Source of the DNA: Anaerolinea sp.
GTDB taxonomy: Bacteria > Chloroflexota > Anaerolineae > SpSt-313
Reading direction: 5' to 3'
Assembly: GCA_020725765.1 (NCBI GenBank)
Contig: DYEI01000418.1
Span: 1-32,284 of the forward strand
DNA: 32,284 bases
Shown here: in pieces, positions 8,564 to 16,995 of the stretch
Position numbering within the stretch: position 1 is the first letter of the stretch
Layout of the letters: each line of letters starts with the position of its first letter
The notes under the pieces: generated by a model
Database searches by the model: none
What the model was told of the DNA's origin: nothing
Seen by the model: the letters and a program-made list of their open reading frames with translations, nothing else
Program-made: the position numbers and the translations under genes

Positions 8564-8928
8564 GGAGCCATCACGTCGCGCACGACCTCAAGGCGACGCA
8601 CCCTTCCGCGGATGTCCAGGTCTACCGCCACCAGGTCTATGCGCCAGTTGGAATCGGCGGCATTGTGCGTATCGAGATAGTGAGCGGCAACCTGCGCCAG
8701 CTTCTTCTGCTTGGGGCCGTCCACGGATTCCTCGGGCGTGCCCCAGTCGTCGCCACGGCGCGTGCGAACCTCCACGAATACCAGGCAGTCTGCATCCATT
8801 GCGACCAGGTCGACCTCGCCCACGCTGCAGCGGTAGTTGCGCTCCAGGATGCGGTAACCGCGCGCGACCAGGTAGCTTGCCGCCAAATCTTCGCCACGTC
8901 GCCCGAGCCCCTGGCGAGCCGTCCTCAT
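8560..8928 (-). CDS. yraN: YraN-like UPF0102 protein, putative endonuclease fold
   Basis: 122 aa, the full length of the UPF0102 family, which has a restriction-endonuclease-like fold resembling Holliday-junction resolvases; the activity is not settled. Typical residues are GRRGEDLAASYLVARGYRILERNYRC, GEVDLVAMD and LVFVEVRTR, giving the E...D...ExR/K-type active site pattern. Here the last motif is EVRTR in place of the more common EVKTR. It is first in an operon with miaA, and the promoter lies about 100 nt upstream. The ribosome binding site before 8928 is weak (GAGGGGG at 12 nt). Confidence 0.9.
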   Translation of the reverse strand: MRTARQGLGRRGEDLAASYLVARGYRILERNYRCSVGEVDLVAMDADCLVFVEVRTRRGDDWGTPEESVDGPKQKKLAQVAAHYLDTHNAADSNWRIDLVAVDLDIRGRVRRLEVVRDVMAP

Positions 8929-9026
8929 CTCACGCGCACCCCCTCACAGGCGCACTTGCGCCGGCCGGTATCGCCCTGTCATGCCCATGGTGGCCTCTGC
9001 CAAGACCCCCGGCTGGCGACGCCCCT

Positions 9027-9055
9027 ATCCTACCGGAAACAGGGAGCGCCGTCAA
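9027..9055 (-). promoter_or_regulatory. Promoter of the yraN-miaA operon
   Basis: TTGACG (9055-9050), a 17-nt spacer and TAGGAT (9032-9027) on the minus strand. The leader would be about 90 nt. Immediately upstream is the conserved element shared with the promoter at 20952-20980, in identical spacing. Confidence 0.65.
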
Positions 9056-9189
9056 TACCTCCGACTGCCGTAGCTGCTCAGACTCGCGTTCAGCGCATGG
9101 AACGGAGGCAGGCTGCTCGCGGATCTCTCCGCCGGGATCGGCTTGGCGCCGGCCCGTCGCGGCCCGCCTCTCCCTCCCAGGGTGCATTC
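9050..9189 (-). repeat. Copy A of a ~140-bp promoter-associated repeat
   Basis: By eye this segment matches 20975-21115 at about 70 percent over most of its length. It includes a 22-nt identical core (9079-9100, minus strand CCATGCGCTGAACGCGAGTCTG) and a second conserved patch GGCTGCT. The core begins 23 nt upstream of the -35 box in both copies. No open reading frame in it is credible. It could be a regulator binding region, an old duplication, or the end of a small mobile element carrying a promoter. Confidence 0.75.
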
Positions 9190-9234
9190 AACAACTGGTC
9201 GAGCGAGTCGCCCTCAGGCCCGCCCCTCACCTCC

Positions 9235-9263
9235 TTGACACGCCAATCCCCTTCGCCTATCAT
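9235..9263 (+). promoter_or_regulatory. Promoter of tilS, overlapping the first ATG
   Basis: TTGACA (9235-9240), 17 nt, TATCAT (9258-9263). The first in-frame ATG (9262) begins inside the -10 box, and the expected transcription start, 7-8 nt beyond the -10, falls at about 9270-9271, the A of the second ATG. Confidence 0.7.
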
Positions 9264-9270
9264 GGCGCCC

Positions 9271-10758
9271 ATGGACGTGCTTGCTCAGGTGCGGGCCACC
9301 ATCGACGCCCACGATCTCTTGCCGCGCGCGAGTACGGTGGTCGTTGGGGTGTCGGGTGGCCCCGATTCGTTGTGCCTGCTCCATGTGCTCCTGCGCCTGC
9401 GCGCCGAGTACGACGTGCGGCTGCACGTCGCGCATCTCGACCACCGCCTGCGACCCGAATCAGCGGCCGACGCGGCCTTTGTCGCAGACCTCGCCACGCG
9501 CTGGGGCCTCCCGCATACGGTGGGCGTCGCCGAGGTCCGCCGCCTCGCAGCGGAGGAGCGACGCTCCATTGAGGAGGCTGCACGCGTGGCCCGCTATCGC
9601 TTTCTGGCGGAGGTGGCCAGCGCCGTGGGCGCTCCGACTGTGGCCGTCGGGCACAACGCCGATGACCAGGTCGAGACGGTGCTGATGCACTGCCTGCGTG
9701 GGGCCGGCCTCGAAGGCCTCCGCGGCATGCGGCGGCGTGCACCCTGGCCCGAAGCCGCCACAACGGTCTGCCCCGCACCTATTCTGATCCGCCCGCTGCT
9801 CGACGTGCCCCGGACCGCCATCGAGGACTATTGCCGCGAGCATGGCCTCCGCCCCGTGGTGGACCGCACCAACGTCGAGCTGACATACTTTCGAAACCGC
9901 ATCCGCCACGAGCTCTTGCCAACCCTCGAGACCTATAACCCCCGCATCCGCGAGCTCTTGCGGAGGACGGCCAACAGTCTCGCCGATGACTACGACTGCC
10001 TGGCCCAGCTCCTCCGCAGCCACTGGCCCGACCTGGTGCTGGCAGAGGGACCTTCGTCCATTGTGCTCCTCAGTGATGCCTTCCGCCGTCTGCCTCCCAG
10101 CCTGCAGCGCGGTGCCCTGCGCCGAAGCATTCGCGCGCTTCGCCGCTCCCTGAGGGACATCGGCTGGCCCCATGTCGAGCGGGCCCGTCGCGCCGCACTG
10201 GTCGCCCCGACCGGCACCACGATCACGCTACCGGCTGGCCTCGTCCTCGAGGTCGGCTACGACCGCCTGACGGTGCGCCCCGCCGGCCCGCCACCCCACC
10301 CGGCCGACATTCCGGCGCTCGTCGGCCCGGAACGGCGCCTCACCCTGCCCGGGCGGACGGAGCTCGCCCCTGAGGGCTGGGCCATCGAGGCGCATGTCGC
10401 CGAAAGCTGCCCGCCCATCGAGGTCGCTGCGCAGCCGGGCCAGCTGACCCTCTGCCTCGATGCGGACCTCGCCGGCACCGATCTTCGGCTGCGCACCCGC
10501 AGGCCCGGAGACCGTTTCCAGCCCCAGGGCATGGGGGGCCACTCCAAGAGCGTCAAGGACTATATGATCGACGCCAGGATTCCCCGGGCAGCCCGCGCCA
10601 ATCTTCCACTCCTGGAGTCAGAGCGCGGCATTCTGTGGATCGTCGGCTGGCGTGCCAGCGAGATTGCGCTCCCCCGCCCGGACTCCCGCCGCTTCCTGTG
10701 CCTGCGGCTGATCCCGCCAGCACGGGCAGGGCACCCTCGTGAGGAGGCCAGGCCGTGA
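9271..10758 (+). CDS. tilS: tRNA(Ile)-lysidine synthase TilS
   Basis: 495-aa N-type ATP pyrophosphatase that converts C34 of tRNA-Ile(CAU) to lysidine. Motifs: VVVGVSGGPDSLCLLHVL (PP-loop SGGxDS), HLDHRLRPESAADAAFV, VGHNADDQVETVLMHCLRGAG, YFRNRIRHELLPTLETYNP, and a C-terminal TilS domain with RRPGDRFQPQGMGGHSKSVKDYM. The ORF track starts far upstream at 8665 in sequence that is antisense to yraN; I reject that extension. Between ATG 9262 and 9271, I prefer 9271 because the promoter -10 overlaps 9262. No Shine-Dalgarno sequence precedes either, consistent with leaderless translation. It overlaps the next gene by GTGA. Confidence 0.95.
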   Translation: MDVLAQVRATIDAHDLLPRASTVVVGVSGGPDSLCLLHVLLRLRAEYDVRLHVAHLDHRLRPESAADAAFVADLATRWGLPHTVGVAEVRRLAAEERRSIEEAARVARYRFLAEVASAVGAPTVAVGHNADDQVETVLMHCLRGAGLEGLRGMRRRAPWPEAATTVCPAPILIRPLLDVPRTAIEDYCREHGLRPVVDRTNVELTYFRNRIRHELLPTLETYNPRIRELLRRTANSLADDYDCLAQLLRSHWPDLVLAEGPSSIVLLSDAFRRLPPSLQRGALRRSIRALRRSLRDIGWPHVERARRAALVAPTGTTITLPAGLVLEVGYDRLTVRPAGPPPHPADIPALVGPERRLTLPGRTELAPEGWAIEAHVAESCPPIEVAAQPGQLTLCLDADLAGTDLRLRTRRPGDRFQPQGMGGHSKSVKDYMIDARIPRAARANLPLLESERGILWIVGWRASEIALPRPDSRRFLCLRLIPPARAGHPREEARP

Positions 10759-11945
10759 CGGCAGCCGTCTCGCTCAGGCCGGGTCGGGCGAGGTCCGTCC
10801 GGCAGCGGCATCCGTGGGTTTTCTCCGGCGCGCTCCAGCGAGTGCCCGCAGGGGTACCCGATGGTAGCATCGTGCGCGTGGTGGACGAGGCCGGAGAGTT
10901 TCTGGCATACGGCTACCTCAACCGGGCGTCACAGATCACCATCCGCCTGCTTTCGTGGGACGAGCACGAGTTCCCCGATGAACACCTGCTCTTCCGCCGC
11001 CTCGAGCGGGCCGTGGCCTGGCGGCGCCAGCGCCTCGGCTGGCCTCCCGCGGGCGCCTGCCGCCTCGTCTACGCCGAGTCGGACGGGCTCCCGGGCCTGA
11101 TCGTCGACCGCTATGCCGACTGGCTGGTCGTGCAGTTCCTCACCCTCGGCAGCGAGCAGTGGCGCCAGCCCCTCATCGAGTGGCTGGTACGGGAGATGAG
11201 CCCTCGGGGCATCTACGAGCGGTCCGACGTTGACGTGCGGGGAAAAGAGGGCCTCGCCGAGCGCACGGGCGTCCTGTGGGGCGACGCCCCGCCGCCCCTT
11301 GTCGAGATCGCCGAAGACGGCTGCCGCTTCCTGGTTGACCTTGTGCAGGGCCAGAAGACGGGCTTTTTCCTGGATCAGCGCACCAATCGCCAGACTGTGG
11401 CCTCGTATGGCGACGGACGGGAGGTCCTCGACGCCTTCTGCTACACCGGGGGTTTCGGCATCTGCCTGGCACGAGCGGGCGCGCTGGAGGTCTGGTACGC
11501 CGACTCCTCGGCTGATGCGCTGGCCCTGGCACGGCGGAACGCCGGGCTGAACGGCCTGCCCGCCCCTGCGGATCGCTTCATTGAGCGCGATATCTTCCAG
11601 CTCCTGCGCGAGTACTCGGACCGCGCGCGGCGCTTTGACATGATCGTGCTCGACCCGCCCAAGTTCGCCTACGCGCAGTCCCACGTTGAGCGCGCCTGCC
11701 GGGGCTACAAGGACATCAACCGCCTTGCCATGCAGCTCCTTCGGCCCGACGGCATTCTCGCCACCTTCTCCTGCTCGGGGGCCGTCGGCATTGAGCTGTT
11801 CCAGAAGGTCATCTTTGCTGCCGCCCTCGACGCGGACCGGGAGGTGCAAATCGTCCAAGTAATGTCCCAGGCGCCGGACCACCCGGTCCTCGCCTACTTC
11901 CCTGAGGGCGCCTATCTGAAGGGATTCATCTGCAGAGTGTCCTAG
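10755..11945 (+). CDS. rlmI: RlmI-like class I rRNA (cytosine-C5)-methyltransferase
   Basis: 396 aa, with an N-terminal PUA domain (residues about 1-80: LRPGRARSVRQRHPWVFSGAL, AGEFLAYGYLN) and a Rossmann SAM domain: KTGFFLDQRTNR, motif I VLDAFCYTGGFGI, and IVLDPPKFA with the DPPKF of motif IV. In E. coli RlmI methylates C1962 of 23S rRNA; the exact target here is inferred only from family. It starts with GTG overlapping the tilS stop (GTGA), with GGAGG upstream. Thus tilS, this gene and hpt form one RNA-modification/nucleotide-salvage operon. Confidence 0.9.
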   Translation: MTAAVSLRPGRARSVRQRHPWVFSGALQRVPAGVPDGSIVRVVDEAGEFLAYGYLNRASQITIRLLSWDEHEFPDEHLLFRRLERAVAWRRQRLGWPPAGACRLVYAESDGLPGLIVDRYADWLVVQFLTLGSEQWRQPLIEWLVREMSPRGIYERSDVDVRGKEGLAERTGVLWGDAPPPLVEIAEDGCRFLVDLVQGQKTGFFLDQRTNRQTVASYGDGREVLDAFCYTGGFGICLARAGALEVWYADSSADALALARRNAGLNGLPAPADRFIERDIFQLLREYSDRARRFDMIVLDPPKFAYAQSHVERACRGYKDINRLAMQLLRPDGILATFSCSGAVGIELFQKVIFAAALDADREVQIVQVMSQAPDHPVLAYFPEGAYLKGFICRVS

Positions 11946-11968
11946 CTCGTCACCCTGGGAGGATGTCC

Positions 11969-12535
11969 ATGACCGTACGGAATGCCGGCGACATCATCGA
12001 CACGATCCTGATCCCTGAGGACCGTCTCCGCGCACGAATCGCCGAGCTCGGGCGCGCCATCTCTGAGGACTATGAGGGGCGGGACCTGCTGCTCGTCTCC
12101 ATCCTCAAGGGCAGCGTGATCTTCCTCTCGGACCTCATGCGGTGCATCACCGTCCCGCACCAGATCGACTTTATGGCCGTCTCCAGCTATGGGGTCGGAG
12201 CGCGCATCTCCAGCGGGGTCGTGAGGATCGTGATGGACCTTGCGACGAGTATCGAGGGGCGCAATGTGCTGATTGTGGAGGACATTATCGACACGGGCGA
12301 GACGCTCGACTATATCACCCGCATACTCCGCGAGCGGGGGCCAAAGAGCCTCCGCATCTGCACACTGCTGAACAAGGTTGAGCGACGCAGGGTGGATATC
12401 CCCGTGGACTATGTCGGCTTTGACATCCCCAACGCCTACGTCTTTGGCTACGGCCTCGACGTGGACGAGTTCCACCGCAATCTGCCCTTCGTCGCCACTC
12501 TGCGGGATGGGGCGACGGTTCATGGAGCCGGCTGA
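11969..12535 (+). CDS. hpt: Hypoxanthine phosphoribosyltransferase
   Basis: 188 aa. Salvages hypoxanthine and/or guanine to IMP/GMP using PRPP. Diagnostic pieces are LLLVSILKGSVIFLSDL, the PRPP loop VLIVEDIIDTGETLDYI and the VGFDIPNAYVFGYGLD substrate segment. The track begins at ATG 11963, but the GGGAGG ribosome site abuts that codon; the second ATG (11969) has correct 6-nt spacing, so I start there. tilS-hpt adjacency is common in bacteria, which supports the operon. It is convergent with the glycosidase-like gene and separated by a hairpin. Confidence 0.95.
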   Translation: MTVRNAGDIIDTILIPEDRLRARIAELGRAISEDYEGRDLLLVSILKGSVIFLSDLMRCITVPHQIDFMAVSSYGVGARISSGVVRIVMDLATSIEGRNVLIVEDIIDTGETLDYITRILRERGPKSLRICTLLNKVERRRVDIPVDYVGFDIPNAYVFGYGLDVDEFHRNLPFVATLRDGATVHGAG

Positions 12536-12610
12536 CACTTCCCCCGGCACGGCGGCGCGAGAGGCAGCTCTGCGCGCGCGGCAGGAAAAGTGACCGCCCA
12601 ACGTGGAGAA

Positions 12611-12654
12611 CGGGTGGGTCCTGAGACGGTCCATACCATCTCAGAGCCCACCCG
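12611..12654. terminator. Bidirectional hairpin between hpt and glycosidase-like gene
   Basis: CGGGTGGGTCCTGAGA pairs with TCTCAGAGCCCACCCG over 16 positions with one mismatch and one G-T pair, with a 12-nt loop. It lies 76 nt after the hpt stop and 18 nt after the minus-strand gene stop. No clear U-tract follows. Confidence 0.6.
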
Positions 12655-12672
12655 CTCCAGCCACCAGCGGCT

Positions 12673-15600
12673 TCAGAGATAGAAGGCGCACACGCGAACG
12701 GTCTCACCCCTCAGCGGCAGCGCGATTGTCTCGCTCGCCGGATCAAAGCGCGACCACTCCTCCCCATTGATCTCCACTCGCCGCAGGCGCTCCTCGCGCG
12801 GATGGCGCAGGCGCAGCAGCGCTCGTGCCGGAGGGTTTCGCTGAGGCAAGTCGATCTCGGCCTCGATTATCCCCTCGTCAGCACGCGACCGGACGGTGTA
12901 GCCCATGTAGCCAAAGTAGGTCAGGGCCCGCTCGACGCGCACACCCTTCCCGTGCTCCAGCCAGGCGCGGGGTATCGCCTTGCCCAGTATCAGGTCCTCC
13001 CCATGCTCCTCAATGAGCATCAGACGCAGGTAGTGACAGACGTTCGCCTCGTCCGAAGTCTTGAAGTGATCGCCGCGCGCATGGCCGAGCGCAGGGAGGG
13101 CGTGCTCGGCCAGCATGCACGTCTCTGGGAAGTAGGTGGAGGTGAAGCCGTTGAAGAACGCCCGCAGAAAGTGCTTCACGTCATCGCGCTTGAGGTAGAC
13201 CGCGGGATGCAGCAGCAGGTTGGACTGCATGGAGAACCCACCGCGGCTGAACCAGAACTGTTCATAGTCCGGCACGCTGTTGGCGTACCCATACCGAGGC
13301 GAGAGGTAGAGGTTGTCCTCATAGTCGTCCACAATCCACTGGGCAGCCGGGTCGGAGACGGAGATCAGCTCGCTCACCAGCAGGCCCATCGAGCCCTCCA
13401 GCACCTCTCGCAGCCACCCAAAGTCCCGGCCGCGCCTCTCCAGGCGCGCGGGATAGTAGGGTACATAGCGTCCATCGCCAAGCCTGACTACCGGTGAGCG
13501 GGCCCGCGCCTCATTGAAGCCGGCCATCAGGTCCCTGCGGAAGGCCTCGGCATCTCGCATGAGCCGCGGCGCTTCGGGATGTCCGATCTCGCTCAGCACC
13601 TCCGCGATCGCTGTGAACCCCCAGCTCGCATAGGCGTTGCTCGACAGCCAGTGCCAGTAGTCGGTCACATCCTCGAGCGAGCCTGCTGGCAGAAAGCCAT
13701 AGTCGATGGGGCGCGTGCCGTCGGGCAGAGTGACCATCGTGCGTCGTCGCTCTCGGGTCACCCAGTCACAGGCGCGTACCAGCGCCGGAGCAACGCGCTC
13801 GAGCCAGGCGCGGTCGCGGGTGTAGCGGTAGTGTTCCGCCATCCCCCACATGGCCCATCCCTGACCGCGGTTGTAGCCCCCGCACTCGTACCCGTTCGAG
13901 CCGTAGAGCACGCCATCGTGTGTGGCAAAGTCTCCTGGCAGCGGCACCGTTCCCTGATAGTGGATCAGGGTCTCAAGGCAACGCTCGGCCTCGCGCGTAT
14001 ACCCGCGCCGGTCCAGGTCGCAGGTGACCATGATACCCTCATCGGGAAAGTTGCCGTAGTGAAAGCCACCGCAGCGCGGAATGCACCGCTCAGAGCCCGG
14101 CTCCCGGTCGTTCACGATCAGCATGTGCGTGAGGTGGGCGCGGTGGAAGCGATTGAGCTCGGCGTTGGGCGTCTCGATCTGCATGCCTTCGGCCACCCGC
14201 TCTCGCCAGAACGTTGCGACCTTGCGGCGCTGCTCCTCAAAGGACACGCGCCGCAGAGCATCCATCTCGTCCTCATGACGCAGGGTGATGAATGGCACCT
14301 TGATCACGAACGCGTGTTGCTCACCGGGCGCAAGCGGCACCTCGTACACGATCCGGTTCCCATCCTTGCGCAGAGCCCCGCGCCCGCCAGACTCCACCAA
14401 CAGCCGAAGATGCTCCTCCACCCCATGCCGGGCATACACCGCCTCAGCCTGCGCATACAGGTCTTCCTCTCCGGCGCTATCGGCAGTGTAAAGCGGCAGC
14501 CTTGCCACCTCGGGTCTGTCCCCCGTGTTCGTCGCCGTGAAGCGCAGCAGAGCAACGACGGGATCATCCCCCGGCTTGCTGGTGCCATCGGAGATGTCGG
14601 CGAGCAGCCAGGTCGCGAGGGCCTCCTGTCGCCAGGCTATGGGCGCAGTGGCCCATCCGGTCTGCATGATGGGCAGATAGCCCTCCACCAGCTCCCGCAC
14701 GTCGGGCTCAGGAAGACCAAAGCGGACGTACAGGGCCTCCCCCTGCCACACCAGCCGGTCCGTGTCCCTGCCCCTGACCCTCCGGACAAAGTTCTCGAGG
14801 AGGCCCAGGTCCCCGTTGGGTTCAAGGCGGAACTTTTGCCGGCTGCCCTCGCAGCCCAGCACAAAGTACAGCCTCCCCTGGCGCGGCATCTCGGCCCAGA
14901 CCCGCTCCCACGTCTGCTCGGGAAGTGCCGCTACCCGCTCGTACACCGTCCTGCCGCGCGTCGCCTCCCAGCCGCTCCGGATGGCCGCGAGCCCGGCGAA
15001 ACCGTCGCTTCGTGCCACGGCCACGCCCAGGTGTGGCAGGTACACGGGCTCTCCTTCCGCAAGAGCATTGACGTCGACAGAGAACGACTGCTGGCCCTCA
15101 CAGCGCACCGTGAGGATCGTTCGATCGTACGAGTTACGGTCCTCGTTCCAGGCGTAACGCACACGGGCGCGGATGCCGGCTGTCGCCCCGCCCACACTGG
15201 ATCGCCACCTCCCGCCGGCGAGGACGTGACATTCCCCGCGCAGCGCCTCCACGCCCAGCACGTAGCCGTTGTACGCCTCAAGCCGGCCATCCCATCGCTG
15301 CTCAGAGGAGGTGATCCCGCCCCACTCGATGCACAGCTCCACCTCGCGCCACTCCGAATCGGTCAGAGCACGCAACCGCTCGACGGCGGGCATGGCGCCG
15401 CCCCGAAGGCACAGCTTGAGAGTGCGCCGGAACCGTACCGGGAACTCGCTGGCGCCGGGGACATCCTCGAGGTCAAGGGGCAAGAACGTATAGCACCATT
15501 CGCGGCCGCTGCCCTCTACCTCCACCGCTGCGCGCCGCCACTGCCCGGTGATCCAGTCGTCCATTGCCAGCCAACCCTGCTCGCCGGCTCCAACCACTTC

Positions 15601-15813
15601 GTTCTTGCCAACTCGGACCCTCGGCCAGCTATGCTGCCAGTAGTACAGGTCGGGCAGCGCTTCCCGACCAATCGGCTCGGCGAAGGTCACCTCCACCCGC
15701 TGCACATCGCGCGGGTCCTCCCACCACACCGAGTGCTCGCCCGGCTGCCCGGTCACGACCCTCGCGGCGAAAGGGACCACGTCAACATTAGCGTCCATCA
15801 GTCGTCCTTGCAT
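12673..15813 (-). CDS. Large six-hairpin glycosidase-like protein, unassigned family
   Basis: 1046 aa with no signal peptide, so probably cytosolic. The N-terminal half is beta-rich (for example WWEDPRDVQRVEVTFAEP). The second half has the alternating helices of an (alpha/alpha)6 barrel: LNRFHRAHLTHMLIVND, GFHYGNFPDEGIMVTCDLD, GGYNRGQGWAMWGMAEHYRYT, YWHWLSSNAYASWGFTAIAEVL, EDNLYLSPRYGYANSVPDYEQFWFSRGGFSMQ. A short beta domain closes it (RVEINGEEWSRFDPASETIALP). This architecture suits a six-hairpin glycosidase acting on oligosaccharides imported by the neighbouring ABC transporter, but I cannot assign a GH family or catalytic pair. The ATG at 15813 has GGAGG at 7 nt; an ATG at 15798 with AAGGA is an alternative. 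It is last in its operon, 36 nt after the UroD-like gene. Confidence 0.8.
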   Translation of the reverse strand: MQGRLMDANVDVVPFAARVVTGQPGEHSVWWEDPRDVQRVEVTFAEPIGREALPDLYYWQHSWPRVRVGKNEVVGAGEQGWLAMDDWITGQWRRAAVEVEGSGREWCYTFLPLDLEDVPGASEFPVRFRRTLKLCLRGGAMPAVERLRALTDSEWREVELCIEWGGITSSEQRWDGRLEAYNGYVLGVEALRGECHVLAGGRWRSSVGGATAGIRARVRYAWNEDRNSYDRTILTVRCEGQQSFSVDVNALAEGEPVYLPHLGVAVARSDGFAGLAAIRSGWEATRGRTVYERVAALPEQTWERVWAEMPRQGRLYFVLGCEGSRQKFRLEPNGDLGLLENFVRRVRGRDTDRLVWQGEALYVRFGLPEPDVRELVEGYLPIMQTGWATAPIAWRQEALATWLLADISDGTSKPGDDPVVALLRFTATNTGDRPEVARLPLYTADSAGEEDLYAQAEAVYARHGVEEHLRLLVESGGRGALRKDGNRIVYEVPLAPGEQHAFVIKVPFITLRHEDEMDALRRVSFEEQRRKVATFWRERVAEGMQIETPNAELNRFHRAHLTHMLIVNDREPGSERCIPRCGGFHYGNFPDEGIMVTCDLDRRGYTREAERCLETLIHYQGTVPLPGDFATHDGVLYGSNGYECGGYNRGQGWAMWGMAEHYRYTRDRAWLERVAPALVRACDWVTRERRRTMVTLPDGTRPIDYGFLPAGSLEDVTDYWHWLSSNAYASWGFTAIAEVLSEIGHPEAPRLMRDAEAFRRDLMAGFNEARARSPVVRLGDGRYVPYYPARLERRGRDFGWLREVLEGSMGLLVSELISVSDPAAQWIVDDYEDNLYLSPRYGYANSVPDYEQFWFSRGGFSMQSNLLLHPAVYLKRDDVKHFLRAFFNGFTSTYFPETCMLAEHALPALGHARGDHFKTSDEANVCHYLRLMLIEEHGEDLILGKAIPRAWLEHGKGVRVERALTYFGYMGYTVRSRADEGIIEAEIDLPQRNPPARALLRLRHPREERLRRVEINGEEWSRFDPASETIALPLRGETVRVCAFYL

Positions 15814-15849
15814 GCTCCAGCCTCCAACAGACAGGGAGAGGCCCGACCC

Positions 15850-16995
15850 TCAGCCCAGCGGATACCGTCCGTAGCGCCGCGCAGCCCGTATCATCGCCTC
15901 GACGTTCTCAGGCGGGGTGCCGGGCGCCAGCGGGCTGCCGTTGGCCACGACGAAGGGGCCGTGTCTGGCCGCCTCCAGTTGCCGACGCACCGCCAGCTCC
16001 ACTTCCTCCGGCCGCCCCGATAGCAGCAGCTCCGTGGTGTCGACATTGCCAAACAGGCACACCCGGCCACGCAGCTCCCTGGCGATCTCGACGACGTCCA
16101 GGGTAAAGGTCTTGCGGCTGTCCTCGATGAGCAGCGCTCGCACCCCAGACTCTCTCAGCAGCGGAATAAGCGGCCGCACATCGCCGCAGAAGTACACCAT
16201 CGGCACCATGCCAAGCCGGCTCACCTGCTCAAAGAACCAGCAATCGACGGGATACAGCATCTCCTCGTACATCCGGGGCGAGATGGTATCGCTGCCCGCG
16301 ACATCCTCGGAGATGAGCCACCCGTGCACCCCTACCGCCGCAAACGCTTTGGCCCACTCCAGGGCAGCCTGATACCGGCGCCAGGCGAGACGCTTGACGC
16401 CCTCCGGATAGTCATAGAGCGCCATCAGGCTCTCCTGGTAGTGCTCGGTGCCAAAGGGAAGGATGCCCGGCGCCCCGACGTTCACACAGATAAAGACCTC
16501 GTCGCCGTGCTCGCGCACTATCTCAGCGGCGTGATCGGTGTAGCCAGCCGCGATGATGTCATCGGCCGTCGTGGTCCAATCCCGTGCCAGCTCCTCATCA
16601 ATCGCCTGCATGACTGCAGCAGGGGTCGACAGGTCACGCTGTCCGCGGCTGATCCTGTGAGAGGCGAGGTTCCCATCGGCGAGTATCTCCTCACGACTTC
16701 CATCCGGGGCCAGCAGGTACAGCCTGTCACCCTCCCGCACCCCCCGATAGTCGCGGCTCGGGTACCGACCGCGCTCGCGCGGATAGCCCCCGCTGAGGTG
16801 GAACCAGTCCGGCCGAAAGCGCTCGAAAAACGCCTCGTAGACCGGCACCATGCCCTGCCCGTCGGTCCAACAGTCCAGCTGATAGTCCTTGCCAGCAATC
16901 TCGAACTTGTAGTTCCCCCACCAGTGCGGAGCAACCGGCACCACATCAGGCTGCCGCCCCTCTAACGCAGCCAGCATACGCTCTCTTGAGCTCAA
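15850..16995 (-). CDS. Uroporphyrinogen decarboxylase-family (MtaA/UroD-like) protein
   Basis: 381-aa UroD-fold protein. Recognisable: an N-terminal SSRERMLAALEGRQPDVVPV, a HGWLISEDVAGSDTISPRMYEEML segment, MVYFCGDVRPLIPLLRESGVRALLIEDSR, and a GTPPENVEAMIRAARRYGRYPLG ending. True HemE has a shorter, differently built N-terminus and normally sits with heme genes; members like this near sugar transporters are usually annotated as UroD-like or corrinoid methyltransferase-related with unknown substrate. I choose TTG at 16995: it follows AAAGGAGAGG at 7 nt and overlaps the upstream stop as TTGA. The track ATG at 17088 lies inside the upstream gene. Role in carbohydrate use is inference from operon position. 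Confidence 0.82.
   Translation of the reverse strand: MSSRERMLAALEGRQPDVVPVAPHWWGNYKFEIAGKDYQLDCWTDGQGMVPVYEAFFERFRPDWFHLSGGYPRERGRYPSRDYRGVREGDRLYLLAPDGSREEILADGNLASHRISRGQRDLSTPAAVMQAIDEELARDWTTTADDIIAAGYTDHAAEIVREHGDEVFICVNVGAPGILPFGTEHYQESLMALYDYPEGVKRLAWRRYQAALEWAKAFAAVGVHGWLISEDVAGSDTISPRMYEEMLYPVDCWFFEQVSRLGMVPMVYFCGDVRPLIPLLRESGVRALLIEDSRKTFTLDVVEIARELRGRVCLFGNVDTTELLLSGRPEEVELAVRRQLEAARHGPFVVANGSPLAPGTPPENVEAMIRAARRYGRYPLG

Noticed and set aside
8930-9187. Small minus-strand ORFs (85 aa here and 91 aa at 20879-21154) sharing PCAERES
   Set aside because: The shared peptide comes from the 22-nt repeat core. The reading frames differ elsewhere, have no ribosome site, and are crossed by the promoters.
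8665-9270. Long N-terminal extension of the tilS ORF
   Set aside because: It is antisense to yraN and crosses two promoters. The conserved TilS domain begins just after 9271.
13579-16023. 814-aa ORF on the plus strand
   Set aside because: It lies fully antisense to the 1046-aa glycosidase-like gene, which has real protein-family character and a ribosome site. The plus-strand product looks like reversed GC-rich coding sequence.
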